DNA of 64,000 nucleotides from [Pseudomonas] carboxydohydrogena. Its GTDB lineage: Bacteria > Pseudomonadota > Alphaproteobacteria > Rhizobiales > Xanthobacteraceae. Position numbers and translations under genes: made by a program. Location: NCBI RefSeq assembly GCF_029030725.1, contig NZ_CP113162.1, positions 2,106,501 to 2,170,500 on the forward strand. The letters run 5' to 3'. Of this stretch, positions 55,255 to 63,838 are shown piece by piece. Position 1 is the stretch's first letter; every line of letters starts with the position of its first letter. The notes beneath the pieces were generated by a model. It made no database searches, had not been told where the DNA came from, and worked only from the letters and a program-made list of their open reading frames with translations.

Positions 55255-55750
55255 CCAGTCGCTGCGCGAGCTTGCGTCGAAGCTCGCCGAGATCGCGGGG
55301 CACGGCATCGTCATCCTCGCGGTTCTTCTCCTCCTTGTCGCGCAATTGCATCACCTCGCGCAGCGTGCGCGCCAGTGACGCCAGCGTCCGCGCGCGGCGT
55401 TCGGCCTCGGTGCGATGGCGTTCTGCGACGTGCGATCCGCAAACGATGACTTCAATCTGCGTCAGTTCGCGCTCGATGGCGTTGCTCACGCGTTTCAGCA
55501 GAGCCGGCAACGGCGCGGGAGGCGGATCGTTGAGCCGATCGACTGCGCTGCGCACACCGCTGGCCCGGTTACGCTTTGGCCCGGTACCGGATCTCTCAGG
55601 CGCCTTCTTTTCCGCTGGCGCTTTTTTCGTAGTTACTTTCTTCGCCGGAGCCTTGTTTGGCGTTTTCTTTGCAGCACCCGCTTTCCTGACGGCAACGCGT
55701 TTCGCCGCCGCCGGTCGCCTGACCGGCACGGTGGTCTTTCTTGTTGGCAT
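55205..55750 (-). CDS. Basic-tailed protein, putative terminase small subunit (GTA gp1 position)
   Basis: In this 181-residue protein, residues 1-65 are Lys/Ala/Pro-rich with KK-AP repeats, like a histone-H1 tail. Residues 66-170 are helical and charged (LKRVSNAIERELTQIEVIVCGSHVAERHRTEAERRARTLASLARTL). Position before the large terminase, and a 50-base overlap with it, suggest the small terminase or a GTA gp1 equivalent. No small-terminase motif is certain. GAAGG lies ten bases before the ATG. Confidence 0.65.
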   Translation of the reverse strand: MPTRKTTVPVRRPAAAKRVAVRKAGAAKKTPNKAPAKKVTTKKAPAEKKAPERSGTGPKRNRASGVRSAVDRLNDPPPAPLPALLKRVSNAIERELTQIEVIVCGSHVAERHRTEAERRARTLASLARTLREVMQLRDKEEKNREDDDAVPRDLGELRRKLAQRLDELVADAKAAHPGGAG

Positions 55751-55812
55751 AAACAGATTACCTTCGTCACCAACAAAAATGTGACGTTTGATTCAACAGC
55801 CCTGAGGTGAAC

Positions 55813-56013
55813 CTACTTTGAGGTTCCTTTTTTCCGTTCCTCAATATTGGCCCGATAGTCCTTCGCGAATTTGGAGAGGAATTCCTTCACCAACCCATCA
55901 TCAGCCTTTCGGGCCGCCCGAGCGCGCTCTTCGAATCGCTCCAATTCTTCCTTGCTCAATGCTGTGCTTTTAGAAACCATGGCGTGGCCTCTCGCGGTCA
56001 TGGTGGACGTCAT
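55813..56013 (-). CDS. Small charged partner of the proteasome-like protein, 66 residues
   Basis: A largely helical Lys/Glu/Arg-rich protein (SKEELERFEERARAARKADDG and FAKDYRANIEERKKGTSK), with no signal or membrane span. The ATG at 56013 overlaps the stop of the proteasome-like gene as ATGA, a sign of translational coupling. An internal ATG at 55980 has a better ribosome site (GAGAGG) and gives 55 residues. No family is recognised. Adaptor, inhibitor, antitoxin-like partner or substrate are all possible from position alone. Its bases are as AT-rich as the upstream gene and unlike the flanking clusters. Confidence 0.65.
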   Translation of the reverse strand: MTSTMTARGHAMVSKSTALSKEELERFEERARAARKADDGLVKEFLSKFAKDYRANIEERKKGTSK

Positions 56014-57257
56014 TGTTCAAGGTACCTCAATCGGAACGAAGGATTAATGCGCTCTTCGAAGTAATGTTTCCGCTTCACCCATACAAAACCATCACCTTTA
56101 GATATAACGGCAACATCAACTGGGCCGCCAACTGTCTCCAAATCCGGGTTAACACGCTTTTGAATTTGGGAAGCGCTCAAGAACGTCTCAGCAACTGCGC
56201 TTAGATCACTTAGAGATAGGCTAGCAATCGCTTGCTTGATCGGATTGGTATAGTTTTTATCTCGATGTTCAGTCATCTTGCCGTAAAAATCTCGAAAATG
56301 TTGCGGTAATGATTTTCGAGCATCTGCTGTGTATTTTTGTTTTTGCACGGCAGTTAGTTGAGACACTGGAGCCAAAATTGTTTCTGGTAGCGAGATCATT
56401 AGATTGATTGCGTTGCCCAAGACATGATCTTCAAAACTTGGACTGATCCCCGTTATCAGAGTTCGTATCACCTCATCGTCGGCTAGCGGAACCACCTCGC
56501 TAGCGTTCATAGGCCCGATTGTCTTTGTATCCTTTAGCCAAAAGCGAACTCTGCCACAAACAACAATGTCCACGACATATTCTCGCAGACTCGGCATCAT
56601 CTCGTTTTCGCCGAATCCCGCGATTACAATACCAGAGTAATTGTCGAGTCGCCGCTGTTTTGTAAGCAGAAGAACTGCAAAATCGACGATCTTTCTCTTT
56701 TGCCCATTCAGGTAAGATGCCTTGGCCTTGAAAACCAATTTGGCGCAATCGTCAATGGTCGCACGGTAAGTGTTGGCGACCGTGGTTCGAAATGCGGCAT
56801 CAAAACCTTCCACATCAGCAAGTTTTTTAAGTTCTGAAATTTCCTTGTTTAACGCTGCTACAAAGGCAGCTTTTGAATTTTTTGAAGACTTGAGGCTCGC
56901 AAATGCTTGAAACAAATTCGTGAACACGATCCAACGTGTTTGCTCATCGTCAAACACGCTACCGCCGTTCAACCAAATAAAAAACTGTTTTGCGTAATCC
57001 TCAAGCGCCGGATATTTCGTTTTAAAGAGTTGCTTTCGATGAACCTTGATCAACGTCTCCCAGGGGATCCCTCCGAGGGTCACCGAGTTGTAAAGCATAA
57101 TGCCTACCGGCTCGAATTTGGACAATGTGAAGAGCTTATTCGCAGTATTGTGGACTTTGCGCTGTGATTTCGCGTTTACATAAGTTTCCACTGTAACAGC
57201 ACTGTCAGCGGCTAATGCCACGCCGAATTTATTCAGAACCGCGACTTCCGTAGTCAT
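56010..57257 (-). CDS. Proteasome-beta/HslV-like Ntn-hydrolase domain protein, 415 residues
   Basis: After removal of Met1 the protein begins TTEVAVLNKFGVALAADSAV. Counted from Thr1, the catalytic residues of proteasome beta/HslV fall in place without gaps: Thr1, Asp17 (ALAADSAV) and Lys33 (SQRKVHN). Next comes NKLFTLSKFEPVGIMLYNSVTLGGIPWETLIKVHRKQL, like the strand-helix after Lys33 in that fold. The middle is helical. A second beta-like part reads YSGIVIAGFGENEMMPSLREYVVDIVV. It is far longer than HslV (about 175) or Anbu (about 245), and no HslU, Mpa or other ATPase gene is nearby. The frame extends upstream only through a TTG. The ATG at 57257, with AAGG before it, gives the exact Thr1. 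Peptidase or self-processing activity is inferred. Confidence 0.72.
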   Translation of the reverse strand: MTTEVAVLNKFGVALAADSAVTVETYVNAKSQRKVHNTANKLFTLSKFEPVGIMLYNSVTLGGIPWETLIKVHRKQLFKTKYPALEDYAKQFFIWLNGGSVFDDEQTRWIVFTNLFQAFASLKSSKNSKAAFVAALNKEISELKKLADVEGFDAAFRTTVANTYRATIDDCAKLVFKAKASYLNGQKRKIVDFAVLLLTKQRRLDNYSGIVIAGFGENEMMPSLREYVVDIVVCGRVRFWLKDTKTIGPMNASEVVPLADDEVIRTLITGISPSFEDHVLGNAINLMISLPETILAPVSQLTAVQKQKYTADARKSLPQHFRDFYGKMTEHRDKNYTNPIKQAIASLSLSDLSAVAETFLSASQIQKRVNPDLETVGGPVDVAVISKGDGFVWVKRKHYFEERINPSFRLRYLEQ

Positions 57258-57424
57258 TCTTTTGCTACCTTGCAGCAGCGGCTTCACAAGCGACGTTTTG
57301 TTGTTATATGCGAGGTTGACCAACCTGCACTTTTATCGCTCTCAAGCCCCCCCAAAAAAGTTGACTCACTGTGGGATGGGAAGGAGTTCCATGTCAACGG
57401 CGATATGCAATCAACATCGCCGCC

Positions 57425-57577
57425 TCAAATGCGGAAGAACACGAACCAGATGATCGCCAGAGTGAAGATCGCGGCGATCGTGCTGATGGCAAGCAATGCC
57501 GCCATCGACGGTCCCGGTTCGGCGGAACGTGCCTCGTTCGGCGTCTCAACGATCCGGCCGTGCTCTTTTGTCACCAT
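57425..57577 (-). CDS. Small membrane protein, 50 residues
   Basis: A polar N-terminus (MVTKEHGRIVETPNEARSAE) is followed by one C-terminal membrane span (AALLAISTIAAIFTLAIIWFVFF). GAGG five bases before the ATG at 57577 decides this start; the frame remains open to 57649. No family is recognised. It precedes the proteasome-like gene on the same strand by about 170 bases but is not AT-rich in the same way, so a link is doubtful. Confidence 0.6.
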   Translation of the reverse strand: MVTKEHGRIVETPNEARSAEPGPSMAALLAISTIAAIFTLAIIWFVFFRI

Positions 57578-57776
57578 ATTCGCCTCAAACTTCACAGTTG
57601 CATTGATTGAATGATCCATCATCGCCAGCAAGCGATGCGTGCTCATCAATCCAACGCGAGAAGCAAAGGCCAGGTTCCTCTCAAACCCAATTCTCGAGCA
57701 TGGCGCAACCCTACTGCGGCAGCGTCACGCTGTCAAGGACTATTTTCCTAAATCCGGCAATCAGAAAATCGAAGCC

Positions 57777-59345
57777 CTACTCCGCCATCGTCGCGGCGGG
57801 TGACGGCTTGCCGCCGGCCAGCGGGCGTTCTTCCATCAACGCAAACAGCGCCGCCGCCATCGCCATCAGGAACGCAGCCGCCAGAAATACGAAGCGGAAG
57901 CCGGTGATCATGTCGCCGGATGCGATATTGCGACTGCCGGCGGCGCCCTCGCCGATCGGAATTTCCTGCCCGATCGCGGCGAGCAGGATCGCGGTGAACA
58001 TCGCCACCGCGAAGGACGACATCAACGCACGGAAGAAATTCATCGCGCCGGTCGCGGTGCCGACCTGCGAGCGCGGCACGGCGTTCTGGATCGACACCAC
58101 GCTGATCGGGAAGCATGTTCCGATTCCCAGCGCGAGAACGGCGAGCAGCGACAGCAGCACCCAGAGCGGCGGCGCGGCGAGATACGCCATCAGCATCAGG
58201 CAACTCGCGGCGACGGATGCACCGCCGACCGCCGCCCATTTGTAGCGTCCCGTCACCGCCATGAACTGCCCGGCGCTCCACGCGCCCAGCACCGATACCG
58301 CGACCAGCGGAATCAGCGCGATGCCCGCCTCGCTGGCGCTCAGCCGATAGACGCTCTCGTAGTAAATCGGCAGGTGGACGATCATCCCGATCATCGCGCC
58401 CATCGCGCAGCCGCCCGCGATCATCGAATACGGCACCACCGAACCGCTGATCAGCGGCAGCGGCAGGAACGGCTCATCATGCGTGCGCGCGTGAACCACG
58501 AACGCCGCCATCAGCACGACAGCCGCGCCCATCATCGCGAGAATCGTCGGCGACAGCCACGCGAATTTGTGGCCGCCCCATGTCAGCGCCAGCAGGAAGA
58601 CCACAGCCGAGGCCATCAGCAACAGGCCGCCCGTCCAGTCGAGCTTGCGGTGGCGGTGGTAGTCGGGAATCTTGCGCAACCGCGGCAGCAACAGCATCAG
58701 CGAACCGACGCCGATCGGCAGGTTGATCCAGAAGATCATCGACCAGTGCAGGTGCTGCGCGAACACGCCGCCGAGTATCGGGCCCCCGATGCCCGCCGTC
58801 ACCCACACCATGCTGATGTAGCCCTGATAGCGGCCGCGATCGCGCGGCGTTATCACGTCGGCGATCAATGTCTGCACCAGCGGCAGGATGCCGCCGCCGC
58901 CGATTCCTTGCAGGCCGCGCGCCAGGATGAGAAACAGCAGGTTCGGCGCCAGCGCGCACAGCACCGAGCCGATCAGGAACAGCACGTTGGCGGTGATGAT
59001 CATCGCCCGGCGGCCGTAGATGTCGGCAAGCGCGCCATAGACCGGCGCCACCGCCGTCGAGGACAACAGATAGGCGGTGATGACCCACGACAGGTTCGAG
59101 ACATCGTGGAATTGCACGCCTATGGTCGGCAGCGCGGTCGCGACGATGGTCTGGTCGAGCGCGGTCAGGAACAGGTTGCACAGCAGGCTCAGCACGATCG
59201 GCAGCGCTTCGCTGTGCGGCAGCGACGCGCGGATGGCCGGTTCGGAATCCTCGATCCGGATGGCCTCGCCCGTGATGGCGGCCAGATCGTCCGGCGCCAG
59301 CGGTTCGCCTTCCATCTCGGGTTCCGGTCGTTGGATTTTGCTCAT
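57777..59345 (-). CDS. DHA2-family MFS multidrug efflux transporter (EmrB/QacA type)
   Basis: This 522-residue inner-membrane protein has about 14 hydrophobic segments, as in the DHA2 drug:H+ antiporters. Motif C-like WVTAGIGGPILGGVF, motif D1-like LDQTIVATALPTIG and motif A-like GALADIYGRRAMII are visible. A polar N-terminal tail of about 45 residues precedes the first span. There is no adjacent membrane-fusion or TetR gene, so the substrate is unknown. Confidence 0.9.
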   Translation of the reverse strand: MSKIQRPEPEMEGEPLAPDDLAAITGEAIRIEDSEPAIRASLPHSEALPIVLSLLCNLFLTALDQTIVATALPTIGVQFHDVSNLSWVITAYLLSSTAVAPVYGALADIYGRRAMIITANVLFLIGSVLCALAPNLLFLILARGLQGIGGGGILPLVQTLIADVITPRDRGRYQGYISMVWVTAGIGGPILGGVFAQHLHWSMIFWINLPIGVGSLMLLLPRLRKIPDYHRHRKLDWTGGLLLMASAVVFLLALTWGGHKFAWLSPTILAMMGAAVVLMAAFVVHARTHDEPFLPLPLISGSVVPYSMIAGGCAMGAMIGMIVHLPIYYESVYRLSASEAGIALIPLVAVSVLGAWSAGQFMAVTGRYKWAAVGGASVAASCLMLMAYLAAPPLWVLLSLLAVLALGIGTCFPISVVSIQNAVPRSQVGTATGAMNFFRALMSSFAVAMFTAILLAAIGQEIPIGEGAAGSRNIASGDMITGFRFVFLAAAFLMAMAAALFALMEERPLAGGKPSPAATMAE

Positions 59346-59500
59346 GCGGCCTGTGCGCGACTGCGCGAATTGGCGATTAGATTAAATGTGTCGGAAAAAC
59401 ATGAACAACCTAGCGTACATCGGCTGGCGCCGTTAGCGGGCCGCGCGCATGGGGTGGTTTCCGAAACCGCGCATCGATCAACGCGATGTGATGAGGAGAC

Positions 59501-60010
59501 TCAGGCGCGGCGTTTCATCCGCGCGCGTTTCGGCAAAAGCCCCGGCCAGCGCACGATATGATCCTCGAGGTCGGCATCGGCCACGTCGTCCTCGCTGCCG
59601 AACACCCGCCCCCGAACCGAGACGCCCGCCTCATGGACGGTATTGGGATCGCCGGAAATCAGCGGATGCCACCAGTACAGGTCGCGCCCCTCGGCGACGA
59701 GCTTGTAGGCGCAGGACGGCGGCAGCCAGTTCAGCGTCCGCACATTCCGGGGCGTCAGCCGCACGCAGTCCGTGACCTTGGCGGAGCGGTTGGCATAGTC
59801 GTGGCAGGTGCACAGATTCGCATCCAGCAACCGGCAGGAAACGTGGGTGAAGTAGATCTTGCCGGTGTCCTCGTCCTCCAGCTTTTCCAGGCAGCAGCGC
59901 GCGCAGCCGTCGCACAGGCTCTCCCACTCGGCGCTGGAAAGCTGCTCCAAGGTTTTGGTTTTCCAGAAGGAATTGGCCTGGTCGGACGGCTTTTCAGGCG
60001 GCTTGGTCAT
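59501..60010 (-). CDS. YcgN-family cysteine-cluster protein (UPF0260)
   Basis: This 169-residue protein has the conserved cysteine cluster Cys33, Cys36, Cys39 and Cys40 ([12 protein letters not shown]), [18 protein letters not shown] and DCVRLTP. These could bind a metal or iron-sulphur centre. [29 protein letters not shown] is diagnostic of the family. The function is unproven in any organism known to me. It is a lone gene, divergent from the PBP1A gene. Confidence 0.9.
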   Translation of the reverse strand: MTKPPEKPSDQANSFWKTKTLEQLSSAEWESLCDGCARCCLEKLEDEDTGKIYFTHVSCRLLDANLCTCHDYANRSAKVTDCVRLTPRNVRTLNWLPPSCAYKLVAEGRDLYWWHPLISGDPNTVHEAGVSVRGRVFGSEDDVADADLEDHIVRWPGLLPKRARMKRRA

Positions 60011-60386
60011 CGGTTCGATTTACGGCTTTCTCAATCGTCATGCCCGGCTTTATCCCGGCCATGACAAGGACGAGTCCTGAATTAATCGCTGGCGCGAAAA
60101 ACACCAAGGCTAACCGCCTCTTGGCATTGGTTTATCCCCTTACCTCGGCTAGAAGGAAGCGGATTCCCGGGCATGGAGAGGGTACGGGAACCTGACCGCC
60201 GTTCGCGTGACCTCCTCTCCGGCGCAAGCGTCGGCGCGCGGAACGGGCGGACAGCCCTTCCCTCCGATGATTGCCTTCACCATCGCCACGGGGATGCCGC
60301 AAACGAACGCACATGTTCGTCCGCGCCATCGCCGCCGCCAGTGTCCGGGCGGACCACGGACGCGACCGACGATTTAGGAAATTTTG
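60011..60386. other. Intergenic region between ycgN-like and PBP1A genes, with a palindromic repeat
   Basis: These 376 bases hold no convincing gene. GTCATGCCCGG (60037-60047) and CCGGCCATGAC (60055-60065) form 11-bp arms with one mismatch, a dispersed repeat type of this group. The remaining stretch should hold the divergent promoters. A short plus-strand frame from 60173 lacks a ribosome site and overlaps the PBP1A start. Confidence 0.55.
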
Positions 60387-62654
60387 GTGCGCAAGATCGT
60401 ACCCAGCGAGTGGATGCAACGGATCCGGAATTTCTTTCTGGATCTCGATTCGCGTTTCGATTCCACGCTGTTCTCCTCGGGGCGCGGCCTGCGCGAACTC
60501 TATGAGCGCTACTCCGCGTTCATGGACCGCTTCTATGTCGGGCGCTGGAAGCGCTGGGTGTTCATCGAACCGTTGTCGGAGATGGCGACGATCGGCCTGG
60601 CCGGCGGCATCCTGATGCTGGCGCTCGCGATCCCCGCCTTCCGCGAAACCTCCGACGAGGACTGGCTGAAGAAGTCGGACCTCGCGGTGACCTTCCTCGA
60701 TCGCTACAACAACCCGATCGGCAGCCGCGGCATCAAGCACAACGACTCGATTCCGCTGGAAGACTTCCCCGATCATCTCATCAAGGCGACGCTCGCCACC
60801 GAGGACCGCCGCTTTTACGATCATTTCGGCATCGACGTCGCGGGCACGCTGCGCGCGCTCGTCACCAACGCGCAGGCGGGCGGCGTGCGCCAGGGCGGCT
60901 CCTCGATCACCCAGCAGCTCGCCAAGAACCTGTTCCTGTCGAACGAGCGCACCATCGAGCGCAAGATCAACGAGGCGTTCCTCGCGATCTGGCTGGAGAC
61001 GCGCCTGACCAAGAACGAGATCCTCAAGCTCTATCTCGACCGCGCCTACATGGGCGGCGGCACCTTCGGCGTCGATGGGGCGGCGCATTTCTACTTCAAC
61101 AAGTCGGCGCGCGACGTGAACCTCGCCGAATCCGCGATGCTCGCGGGCCTGTTCAAGGCGCCGACCAAATACGCGCCGCATATCAACCTGCCTGCCGCGC
61201 GCGCGCGCGCCAACGTCGTGCTCGACAACCTCGTGGATGCGGGTTTCATGACCGAGGGCCAGGTGTTCGGCGCCCGCCGCAACCCCGCCTCGGTCGTCGA
61301 CCGCCGCGACGAGAACTCGCCGAACTACTTCCTCGACTACGCCTTCGACGAGGTGAAGAAGATCGTCGCCACCTTCCCCAAATCCTATACCGAGCGCGTG
61401 TTCGTGGTGCGCACCACCATCGACATGAAGGTACAGAAGGCGGCCGAGGACACGGTCGAAGATCAGTTGCGCCAGTTCGGCCGCGACTATCACGCGACGC
61501 AGGCCGCCGCCGTGATCGCCGATCTCGATGGCGGCGTGCGCGCGATGGTCGGCGGACGCGACTATGGCGCGAGCCAGTTCAACCGCGCCACCGACGCGAT
61601 GCGCCAGCCCGGCTCCTCGTTCAAGCCCTACGTCTACACCACGGCGCTGCTGAACGGTTTCAAGCCGACCTCCGTGGTGGTGGACGGCCCGGTCTGCATC
61701 GGCAACTGGTGCCCGCAAAACTATGGCCGCTCCTACTCTGGCTCGATCACGCTGACGCAGGCGCTGACCCATTCGATCAACGTCATTCCGGTAAAGCTGT
61801 CGATCGCGCTCGGCGGCAAGGCCGGGCCGAAGGCCGGGCGCGCCAAGATCGTGGAGACCGCGCGCAAGTTCGGCATCGTCACGCCGCTGCCCGACACCCC
61901 TTCGCTGCCGATCGGCGCCGATGAAGTCAACGTGCTCGAACACACCGTCGCCTATGCGACGTTCCCCAATCGCGGCAAGGCGGTGACGCCGCATGCGATT
62001 CTGGAAGTACGCACCGGCGCGGGCGATCTGGTCTGGCGCTACGACCGCGACGGGCCGCAGCCGCGCCAGATCATTCCGCCGTCCGTCGCCTCCGACATGG
62101 CGATGATGATGAGTCACGTCGTTTCGGAAGGCACCGCGCGGCGCGCGCAGCTCGACGGCATTCCGGCCGCCGGCAAGACCGGCACCACCAATGCCTATCG
62201 CGACGCATGGTTCGTCGGCTACACCGGCAACTTCGTCGGCGGCGTCTGGTACGGCAACGACGATTATTCCTCGACCAACCGCATGACGGGCGGCTCGCTG
62301 CCCGCCAAGACCTGGCACGACATCATGGAAGCCGCGCATCAGGGCATCGAGATCAAGGAACTGACGGGCGTCGGTGCGGGTCAGAAACTGCCGAAAGGCA
62401 GCATCGCCGCAACCAATGCCCCGCCGAAGATTCTCGATGTCGCAGCAGGACCGCCGCCGACGCTGACGCGGCGCGGCGTGAACACCCTTGTCCGCATCGA
62501 GAAGGAGATGGACGAGGCCGCCAAGACCGTGCCGGTGGGCAAGACCTCGGTGAACGATGGCGCGCCGCCTGCGCCGCACGCCGCGCTGCCGTTCCCGGAC
62601 AGTTTTGCCTCCGCGAACGACGCGACGGCATCCATGCCGCCAAAGAAGAAATGA
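60387..62654 (+). CDS. Class A penicillin-binding protein (PBP1A family)
   Basis: This 755-residue bifunctional peptidoglycan synthase has a cytoplasmic N-terminus of about 65 residues and one membrane span (MATIGLAGGILMLALAIPAF). The glycosyltransferase domain has catalytic Glu139 in LATEDRRFYDHFG, and RQGGSSITQQLAKNLFL. The transpeptidase domain has SxxK at Ser410-Lys413 (PGSSFKPY), SIN in THSINVIPVK and KTG in AAGKTGTTNAYRDAWFVGYT. A Pro/Ala-rich tail ends PPKKK. The GTG at 60387 follows AGGAAA; the preceding in-frame TTG is less likely. Confidence 0.94.
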   Translation: MRKIVPSEWMQRIRNFFLDLDSRFDSTLFSSGRGLRELYERYSAFMDRFYVGRWKRWVFIEPLSEMATIGLAGGILMLALAIPAFRETSDEDWLKKSDLAVTFLDRYNNPIGSRGIKHNDSIPLEDFPDHLIKATLATEDRRFYDHFGIDVAGTLRALVTNAQAGGVRQGGSSITQQLAKNLFLSNERTIERKINEAFLAIWLETRLTKNEILKLYLDRAYMGGGTFGVDGAAHFYFNKSARDVNLAESAMLAGLFKAPTKYAPHINLPAARARANVVLDNLVDAGFMTEGQVFGARRNPASVVDRRDENSPNYFLDYAFDEVKKIVATFPKSYTERVFVVRTTIDMKVQKAAEDTVEDQLRQFGRDYHATQAAAVIADLDGGVRAMVGGRDYGASQFNRATDAMRQPGSSFKPYVYTTALLNGFKPTSVVVDGPVCIGNWCPQNYGRSYSGSITLTQALTHSINVIPVKLSIALGGKAGPKAGRAKIVETARKFGIVTPLPDTPSLPIGADEVNVLEHTVAYATFPNRGKAVTPHAILEVRTGAGDLVWRYDRDGPQPRQIIPPSVASDMAMMMSHVVSEGTARRAQLDGIPAAGKTGTTNAYRDAWFVGYTGNFVGGVWYGNDDYSSTNRMTGGSLPAKTWHDIMEAAHQGIEIKELTGVGAGQKLPKGSIAATNAPPKILDVAAGPPPTLTRRGVNTLVRIEKEMDEAAKTVPVGKTSVNDGAPPAPHAALPFPDSFASANDATASMPPKKK

Positions 62655-62688
62655 CGATGGGCCCGGCAATCATGAAGGCGATGCTGCC

Positions 62689-63267
62689 GTGCGGCTGATT
62701 TTCGTGCTGATCCTCGCGATGGCGATCGCCACCGTCGTCGGCCTCGGGCTGACATGGAACACGGCCACGCGCGGCGTCGAGATCGGCACGCTGACCATCG
62801 GCCCATGGACGGCGCGTCCGCGCATCGGCACCAGCGACATCGATCCCTATGCGCGCGCCACGGTCGCCCGCAGCGGCGAGCTGCCGATCGGCGCGGGCGA
62901 CGGCATCACCTTCCGCGCCACCGCCGACAATGCGGGCAAGAAACTGGACGGGCGCTGCGATGTGGTCGTGTCCGGCGTGACGCCCCCTGCCCGGTTCTGG
63001 ACGCTGACGATCTACGACACCAAGGGCAAGCTCGTCGCCAACGCGCTGCAACGCTACGGCTTCACCAGTCAGGAAGTGGTGCGCGCCTCGGACGGCTCGT
63101 TCATCGTGCGGATCGCGCCGCGCGCGCGGTCAGGCAACTGGCTGCCGACCGGCGGCGTCAGCCGCTATCAGATCCTGTTGCGGCTCTACGATACGCCCGT
63201 CGGCGTCGCGACGCGCTCGCAGAAGGACGCGCCGCTGCCCTCCATCACCATGGCGGGGTGCTCATGA
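62689..63267 (+). CDS. DUF1214-domain protein
   Basis: This 192-residue membrane-anchored protein has an N-terminal span (RLIFVLILAMAIATVVGLGL), then the DUF1214 beta-rich domain with YARATVARSGELPIGAGDGITF, RFWTLTIYDTKGKLVAN and RYQILLRLYDTPVGV. GTG is the only in-frame start near the beginning; nearby ATG codons are in other frames. It is translationally coupled to the DUF1254 gene. These two domains often occur together in one polypeptide. Function unknown. Confidence 0.82.
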   Translation: MRLIFVLILAMAIATVVGLGLTWNTATRGVEIGTLTIGPWTARPRIGTSDIDPYARATVARSGELPIGAGDGITFRATADNAGKKLDGRCDVVVSGVTPPARFWTLTIYDTKGKLVANALQRYGFTSQEVVRASDGSFIVRIAPRARSGNWLPTGGVSRYQILLRLYDTPVGVATRSQKDAPLPSITMAGCS

Positions 63268-63833
63268 TCCGTTGGCTGTTCGCAATTCTGGGTGGCATCC
63301 TGCTCGGCGGCGTCGTGCATCTGGTGAGCGTGCTGGCGCTGCCCCGCATCGCATCGCAGGACGCTTACGCGCGGCTTGCCCCGACGCTGAAAGTGAACGC
63401 CGTCACGGCGCTGCCGGACGCCACGCCCGACACCGCGCCGATGCCGCTGATGGACCCCGCCTTCGCTTCCGCCGCCTGCAAGTACGACCTCTCAACCGGT
63501 TCGATCAAGCTGAAGGTGCCGGTCAGTCAGGCTTACACATCGGTGTCGTTCTACACCAACGAGGACATCGCCTATTACGCCATCAACGACCGCTCGGCGG
63601 GCCGCAAGGTGATCGAACTCGACCTGATGACGCCGCAGCAGAAGGCGGCGCTGCCGGAGGATGAGGACATCACCGCGGCCGACCGGCTCATCATCGAATC
63701 GCCGACGCCGACCGGGCTGATCGTGATGCGCGCGCTCGCCGCCGAGCCGGGACTGATGGCACAGGCCAAGGCCTCGCTCGCCGCCGCAAGCTGCAAGGTG
63801 CAGGCGGAAGTCTCGCAGCCGGGACGGCGGTAA
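63264..63833 (+). CDS. DUF1254-domain protein
   Basis: This 189-residue protein has one N-terminal span (WLFAILGGILLGGVVHLVSVLALP) and a periplasmic DUF1254 domain (DAYARLAPTLKVNAVTALPD, DPAFASAACKYDLSTGSIKLKVPV and SVSFYTNEDIAYYAINDRSA). The ATG overlaps the DUF1214 stop as ATGA. It lies downstream of the PBP1A gene, which hints at an envelope role. Confidence 0.83.
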   Translation: MIRWLFAILGGILLGGVVHLVSVLALPRIASQDAYARLAPTLKVNAVTALPDATPDTAPMPLMDPAFASAACKYDLSTGSIKLKVPVSQAYTSVSFYTNEDIAYYAINDRSAGRKVIELDLMTPQQKAALPEDEDITAADRLIIESPTPTGLIVMRALAAEPGLMAQAKASLAAASCKVQAEVSQPGRR

Positions 63834-63838
63834 CTTCG

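Noticed and set aside
36690-55750. Ordinary integrated prophage with attachment sites
   Set aside because: No integrase, excisionase, repressor or replication gene, no tRNA at either edge and no matching direct repeats were seen. The gene order is that of a GTA.
57425-57577. The 50-residue membrane protein as a third member of the proteasome-like operon
   Set aside because: It is about 170 bases away, and its base composition looks like the host side rather than the AT-rich island. Linkage is not supported.
60132-62669. Minus-strand open frame of about 845 codons opposite the PBP1A gene
   Set aside because: It is antisense to a gene with all class A PBP motifs. Its composition is Arg/Gly/His/Asp-rich and it has no ribosome site.
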